A DNA stretch of 10,701 bases. Origin: an uncultured Chloroflexota bacterium. Lineage in GTDB: Bacteria > Chloroflexota > Limnocylindria > Limnocylindrales > CSP1-4. Numbering within the stretch: position 1 is the stretch's first letter; the number at the start of each line of letters is the position of its first letter. The position numbers and the translations under genes are program-made. Below, in pieces: positions 7,192-10,701 of this stretch. Location of the stretch: contig CAIYZX010000199.1 in assembly GCA_903930745.1 (NCBI GenBank), forward strand, positions 1 to 10,701. Reading direction: 5' to 3'. The notes under the pieces were generated by a model. It was given only the letters and a program-made list of their open reading frames with translations, did no database searches and was not told where the DNA came from.

Positions 7192-7524
7192 GTGACGCGC
7201 CTGCCACTGCCCATGCTGGACATGGGCAACCCCGCCACCGGCGATCCGGACGACCCTGTCGAGCTCGTGGCAGTGCCCATCCGTGTCGACGACGAGGCGT
7301 TCGACGAGATGGGCAGGTGCCTGATCGAGGAGTACGTCCGGGATGGCTGGTCCGACGAGCGCCTCCTCGCGCTGTTCCGGTCGCCGTACTACGCCGGCAG
7401 CCACGTGATCTGGCAGGTCCGCGGGGCCGCCTGGGTCACCACCGAGATCGCCGCAGCCCGCCGCCGCTGGCATCGCCCCGACCCTGCCGCCGAGGCGGCC
7501 CACCGCCCAGAGGGAGCCGCCTGA
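7192..7524 (+). CDS. Small unknown protein between alpha and beta subunit genes
   Basis: A 110-aa protein that I do not recognise as a named family. It has a Pro/Asp-rich start and then a compact central segment, CLIEEYVRDGWSDERLLALF (43-62), followed by RSPYYAGSHVIWQVRGAAWV (63-82), probably two helices joined by an aromatic turn. The end is Arg/Ala-rich. There is no signal peptide or membrane segment. There is one cysteine (C43) and no metal motif. The GTG start at 7192 has a strong Shine-Dalgarno, AGGGGGA (7180-7186). The gap after the alpha stop is 64 nt, and its stop overlaps the beta-subunit ATG by one base (TGATG), so it is part of the operon. Its placement suggests a small extra subunit or an assembly factor; this is inference only. 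Confidence 0.75.
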   Translation: MTRLPLPMLDMGNPATGDPDDPVELVAVPIRVDDEAFDEMGRCLIEEYVRDGWSDERLLALFRSPYYAGSHVIWQVRGAAWVTTEIAAARRRWHRPDPAAEAAHRPEGAA

Positions 7525-8801
7525 TGCCCGACGTCCACAACTGGCAGCTCGGCCGGACCATGGCCTATCCGTACGCCGAGCACCACCCCAACCGTCAGTT
7601 CGCCTTCGTCTTCAACATCAACCGCTGTCTCGCCTGCCAGACGTGCTCCATGGCATGCAAGAGCACCTGGACCTTCTCGGAGGGCCAGGAGGCGATGTGG
7701 TGGAACAACGTTGAGACCAAGCCCTACGGCGGCTACCCGGCGCACTGGGACGTTCGGATCCTCGACCTGCTGGACCAGGCGCACCAGGCGGCCGGCGTCC
7801 AGCCGGCATGGACGCCCACCCCGGGCGACCCCGAGGCGCCCTACGGGTCCTACCAGGGCATGACCGTGTTCGAGGCCGCCGCCCACGCCAAGCCCCAGGC
7901 AGAGCAGGTCCTCGGCTGGATGCCCGGCGAGGACGACTGGCGGACGCCGAACGTCTTCGAGGACGCCGCACCCGATGGCCGCCGGTCACCGGGCTCGCTC
8001 GGCCTCGCCAGCGAGGGCGTCCGCCTTCCGGAGCACGTCGCATGGTTCTTCTACCTGCAGCGCCTGTGCAACCACTGCACCTACCCCGCCTGTCTCGCCG
8101 CCTGTCCGCGCAAGGCCATCTACAAGCGGGCCGAGGACGGGGTGGTCCTGATCGACCAGTCCCGGTGCCGGGGCTATCGCAAGTGCGTTGAGGGCTGTCC
8201 GTACAAGAAGTCCCTGTATCGGCCGACGACCCGCGTGAGCGAGAAGTGCGTTGCCTGCTTCCCGCGCCTCGAGGGCAAGGACCCGGCGAGCGACGGGGTG
8301 CCGATGGAGACCAGGTGCATGGCGTCCTGTCCGGGCCGGATCCGCCTCCAGGGGCTCGTCCCCGTGGATCCGGACGGAACGTGGGCCGACGACCCGGAGA
8401 ACCCGGTGACCTACCTCGTCCGCCACGAGCAGGTTGCCCTCCCGCTGTACCCGCAGTTCGGGACGGAGCCCAACGGGTACTACATCCCCCCCCGCTGGGC
8501 CCCGCGGCCGTACCTGCGGCAGATGTTCGGACCGGGCGTGGATGCCGCGATCGCGAAGTATCGTGCGCCATCACGCCAGCTCCTGGCCGTGCTGCAACTC
8601 TTCCGCGCGTCCGAGCGCGTCATCTTCAAGTACGCGATCGAGGAGGGCCCGAAGGTCTTCGAGACAGAGATCGACGGACAGCCCTGGGAGATGTACGACG
8701 ACACGGTGATCGGGTTCGACGCGGCGGGCAAGGAGGTCGTCCGCGTGCGCGTGGAGGAGCCGGTCCACACGCGTCCCGCCCCTCGCCCGAACTCCATCTG
8801 A
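7524..8801 (+). CDS. nxrB: NxrB/NarH-like four-cluster iron-sulfur beta subunit
   Basis: A 425-aa electron-transfer subunit that would carry electrons between the Mo subunit and the gamma haem. Cysteine groups seen: C35-x2-C38-x2-C41-x3-C45; C182-x2-C185-x4-C190-x3-C194; C215-x2-Y218-x2-C221-x3-C225 in RCRGYRKCVEGCPYKK; and C242-x2-C245 with C265-x3-C269 in RCMASCPGRIR. Y218 replaces the cysteine that would complete one cubane. As with the Trp at this place in NarH, this predicts three [4Fe-4S] and one [3Fe-4S] cluster. WWNNVETKPYGGYP (59-72) is also typical of the family. The length is close to the roughly 430 aa of NxrB-type proteins and shorter than NarH (about 510 aa). There is no signal peptide, so it is expected to be exported together with the Tat-tagged alpha subunit. 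The start has AGAGGGAG at 7509-7516 and overlaps the previous stop; the stop overlaps the chaperone start (TGATG). Confidence 0.92.
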   Translation: MPDVHNWQLGRTMAYPYAEHHPNRQFAFVFNINRCLACQTCSMACKSTWTFSEGQEAMWWNNVETKPYGGYPAHWDVRILDLLDQAHQAAGVQPAWTPTPGDPEAPYGSYQGMTVFEAAAHAKPQAEQVLGWMPGEDDWRTPNVFEDAAPDGRRSPGSLGLASEGVRLPEHVAWFFYLQRLCNHCTYPACLAACPRKAIYKRAEDGVVLIDQSRCRGYRKCVEGCPYKKSLYRPTTRVSEKCVACFPRLEGKDPASDGVPMETRCMASCPGRIRLQGLVPVDPDGTWADDPENPVTYLVRHEQVALPLYPQFGTEPNGYYIPPRWAPRPYLRQMFGPGVDAAIAKYRAPSRQLLAVLQLFRASERVIFKYAIEEGPKVFETEIDGQPWEMYDDTVIGFDAAGKEVVRVRVEEPVHTRPAPRPNSI

Positions 8802-9565
8802 TGAGCGCAGACGTGCTCACCGTGACCCCCGCCGACGGCGAGGCGCTTGACCGCGCCCTCGCAAGGGCGGATGCCTACCGGATCCTTGCCGGCGCGCTGC
8901 GGGACGCCGACGACCCGGCAGGCGAGCCGACGGTCGATGTCGAGACGCTCGAGGCCGTGGCCGGCGACCTCCGCGTGGATCCGCCGCCGGGCGCCTGGGA
9001 GGCCATGCGGCGCGTGGCGGACCGCGAGCCGCGAGCCGCCGAGCACCGCGCCATCTTCGGGCACGTCGTGGCGCACGGCTGCCCGCCCTACGAGACCGAG
9101 TTCGGCCGGCAGCATGTCTTCGCCCAGAGCCAGCAGCTGGGCGACATCCGAGGCTTCTACGAGGCGTTCGGGGTGCGTCCGCGCCCCGGCGGCGAGCGAC
9201 CCGATCATGTCGCCTGCGAGCTGGAGTTCCTGGGCCTGCTCGCGCTCAAGGAGGCATCGGCGATCGCCGCTGGTGCAGCCGACCACCGCGATGTCACTCG
9301 CGCGGCGGCCGCGTCGTTCATCACCGATCACGCCGGGCGATGGATCGTCGCCCTTGCGGGCCGGATCGGTGACCGAGCGCCGGACAGCGGCCTCGCGGCG
9401 CTGACGCACCTTGCCGCCTCGATCGTGGCCGACCATGCCGCCGAGCTCCGCTGCCACCCGCAGACCATCGCGCCCGATGACGTCCTGCCGATCGACGACG
9501 AGGCGGACGGCCTCTCGTTCGAGTGCGCGCTCGACAGCGGCGACCTCGTCCCGCCGGGTGCATGA
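8801..9565 (+). CDS. TorD/NarJ-family molybdoenzyme assembly chaperone
   Basis: A 254-aa, cytoplasmic, probably all-helical protein. Family landmarks are PPYETEFG (95-102), GDIRGFYEAFGV (114-125) and RPDHVACELEFLGLLALKE (133-151), the last being the conserved core of the TorD/DmsD/NarJ group. Such chaperones bind the Tat signal and the apo catalytic subunit, help insert bis-MGD and delay export until folding is complete. Its partner here is presumably the alpha subunit at 3654-7127. It has no convincing Shine-Dalgarno of its own, and its ATG shares one base with the beta-subunit stop (TGATG), so translation is probably by reinitiation. The acidic C-terminal tail (about 225-254) has no motif I recognise. 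Confidence 0.88.
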   Translation: MSADVLTVTPADGEALDRALARADAYRILAGALRDADDPAGEPTVDVETLEAVAGDLRVDPPPGAWEAMRRVADREPRAAEHRAIFGHVVAHGCPPYETEFGRQHVFAQSQQLGDIRGFYEAFGVRPRPGGERPDHVACELEFLGLLALKEASAIAAGAADHRDVTRAAAASFITDHAGRWIVALAGRIGDRAPDSGLAALTHLAASIVADHAAELRCHPQTIAPDDVLPIDDEADGLSFECALDSGDLVPPGA

Positions 9566-9566
9566 C

Positions 9567-10514
9567 GTGAACCTGCACCAGCCGTCCGCCGGCGCCGCGG
9601 CGGCCTCGATCGAGGTCCGCGTGGACCCGGCCCTGGCCGAGACGGCGGTCCGCAACCATGCCTCCGCAGGCCACATGGACCACGCCGTGTTCGCCCGATA
9701 CCGGGACGAGCTTGACGACCTCTACGACGTGGACGATCCGGTGCGACGGGACGCGGCGTTCGCTCGATGGGCCGTCACCTGGTTCCATGAGCTTGGCCTC
9801 GCACGGCCGCTCCTCGCCGCGATCGAGGAGCGGCCGGCCCTGTCCACACCCACCCGGGTCCTGCTCGTCGGTGACGCCGGCCGCGCGTCCGATGAGGGTG
9901 TGACCTGCGAGCCCGGCGGCGCGCACCTGGGCGTCCGCTGTGCCGTGTCGAGGTTCGGAGACCCCGCCAGGCTCCTCTCCTGGGCCCGACACGCCATGGG
10001 ACACGCCGAGGACACGCTGGATCCCGCGTTCGGGTTCGAACCCCGGTGGGACGAGGGCGCCGTGGCAGCGCCTGCCGCCGCACGCCTCCACCGCCTGTGG
10101 GACGTGACGGTTGACTCGAGGCTCGCGGACGCCGGCCACGTGGCATCCGCGCCTGCCCGCAGGCGCCACGTGGACGCCCTGGCAGGTGATCTCCGCGGCG
10201 TGGACATGGCGCATGTCGAGGCGATCGTGGATCGCCTGTGGACTGGGCCGCGGCCCACGTTCGGCACGCTGGCACGCTGGTCGGCCCGCACGACGCTGCT
10301 CATCGAGGAGGTCCTCCCCGGGCGGCAGGTTCGGCAGCGCCCCGACCTGTGCCCGCTGTGCCGGTTCCCCTCGGAGGACGTCGGCGTCCCGGACGCGGAC
10401 GTCGCCACGCTGGTCTCCGCCGCCCATCCCGCCTGGTCGCCCAGGCTGGGGCTCTGCGGCCGGTGCACTGATCGCTACCGTCTCACCGCGTCGCTCGGAG
10501 GTGTTGTCAGATGA
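9567..10514 (+). CDS. Unknown operon protein with HxxxH and a four-cysteine C-terminal motif
   Basis: A 315-aa protein of no family that I can name. Three parts are visible. A helical N-terminal half includes ARYRDELDDLYDVDDPVRR (43-61) and WFHELGLARPL (72-82). A middle segment, SWARHAMGHAEDTLDPAFGF (138-157), has H142-x3-H146 followed by an acidic turn, reminiscent of a degenerate HExxH metal site. The C-terminal part has C262-x2-C265 (LCPLCRFP) and C297-x2-C300 (LCGRC), spaced like a zinc ribbon or rubredoxin-like knuckle pair. There is no signal peptide or membrane segment. It lies between the chaperone and gamma-subunit genes, starting just after the chaperone stop and overlapping the next gene by 4 nt (ATGA), so it is firmly inside the operon. 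A maturation or cofactor-insertion role is plausible but unproven. The GTG start at 9567 is preferred; GTG at 9558 is in frame and possible. Confidence 0.78.
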   Translation: MNLHQPSAGAAAASIEVRVDPALAETAVRNHASAGHMDHAVFARYRDELDDLYDVDDPVRRDAAFARWAVTWFHELGLARPLLAAIEERPALSTPTRVLLVGDAGRASDEGVTCEPGGAHLGVRCAVSRFGDPARLLSWARHAMGHAEDTLDPAFGFEPRWDEGAVAAPAAARLHRLWDVTVDSRLADAGHVASAPARRRHVDALAGDLRGVDMAHVEAIVDRLWTGPRPTFGTLARWSARTTLLIEEVLPGRQVRQRPDLCPLCRFPSEDVGVPDADVATLVSAAHPAWSPRLGLCGRCTDRYRLTASLGGVVR

Positions 10515-10701
10515 GGCGCCTGCCCTTCCCGCGTGCCCGCATCCTCGGAAGCTGCACGATCGTCCTCGCCGGTGTGCTCTCGCTGTGGGGCGTCCCGGTC
10601 ACCAGCGCGCAGGGCCAGACCCTGACGGCCACCCGTGTCGATGGCCCGCTCCCCGTGAACGCCCCGTTCGATCCGGCATGGGCGAAGGCGCGCGGCGTGG
10701 A
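10511..10701 (+). CDS. Secreted haem-b gamma-like subunit (NxrC/ethylbenzene dehydrogenase gamma type), 5' part
   Basis: The first 63 codons are in the window and the gene continues past the right edge. It begins with a Sec-type signal peptide: a basic MRRLPFPRAR, a hydrophobic core about 16-28, and a likely cleavage after TSA (residue 33). The mature protein opens with TLTATRVDGPLPVNAPFDPA (37-56). This strand plus DPAWAKA motif is typical of the start of the haem-b-binding domain found in gamma subunits of ethylbenzene dehydrogenase, DMS dehydrogenase and candidate NxrC proteins. That domain accepts electrons from, or gives them to, the beta subunit outside the membrane. The haem ligands lie beyond the window, so this rests on the N-terminal motif and operon position. 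ATG at 10511 has CGGAGG at 10496-10501 and overlaps the upstream stop (ATGA). Confidence 0.7.
   Translation, partial: MRRLPFPRARILGSCTIVLAGVLSLWGVPVTSAQGQTLTATRVDGPLPVNAPFDPAWAKARGV

Noticed and set aside
8480..10427. Large minus-strand open frames opposite the chaperone and the unknown cysteine-motif gene
   Set aside because: No start signals or domains; they overlap plus-strand genes that are tied together by start/stop overlaps.
1..10701. CRISPR arrays, insertion sequences, integrases or attachment sites
   Set aside because: No regularly spaced direct repeats, transposase-like proteins or terminal inverted repeats are seen. The tRNA gene is not followed by an integrase or by a repeated tRNA 3' end within the window.

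Overview
The window is uniformly GC-rich bacterial DNA with densely packed genes and no insertion sequences, CRISPR arrays or phage genes. The gene content suggests an uncultured Chloroflexota-type soil or groundwater bacterium, for example of the Limnocylindria/CSP1-4 kind. That placement is an impression from composition and gene style, not a demonstrated result.

Left part, minus strand (1-1409): two genes that modify nucleic acids and overlap by an ATGA junction. One is a class I SAM-dependent methyltransferase of the RlmI/RlmK type with a long disordered Arg/Gly/Pro-rich tail. The other is the 5' end of a SpoU/TrmH-family RNA 2'-O-methyltransferase that runs off the left edge. They diverge from a plus-strand gene across a 117-bp gap (1410-1526) in which I see no convincing promoter.

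Middle part (1527-3518): a soluble globin-coupled methyl-accepting chemotaxis transducer (protoglobin sensor plus MCP signalling domain). It is followed by a tRNA-Val(GAC) gene with an extended -10 promoter in front and a strong Rho-independent terminator behind.

Right part (3519-10701): a tightly spaced plus-strand operon for an exported, type II DMSO-reductase-family molybdoenzyme of the NxrA/NarG lineage. The order is catalytic alpha subunit with Tat signal, 110-aa unknown protein, four-cluster iron-sulfur beta subunit, TorD/NarJ-like chaperone, 315-aa unknown protein with a four-cysteine C-terminal motif, and the start of a secreted protein resembling the haem-b gamma subunit of NxrC/ethylbenzene dehydrogenase type. 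From the alpha subunit's Tat signal and the gamma subunit's Sec signal I infer an enzyme folded in the cytoplasm with chaperone help, exported, and passing electrons from the Mo site through the Fe-S chain of beta to a soluble haem-b subunit outside the membrane. No NarI-type membrane cytochrome is present in the window. The closest familiar pattern is the Nitrospira/anammox-type nitrite oxidoreductase, but nitrate reduction or another oxyanion or hydrocarbon substrate cannot be excluded from sequence alone. The two unknown genes inside the operon and the gas-sensing transducer next door are the parts most worth following up.
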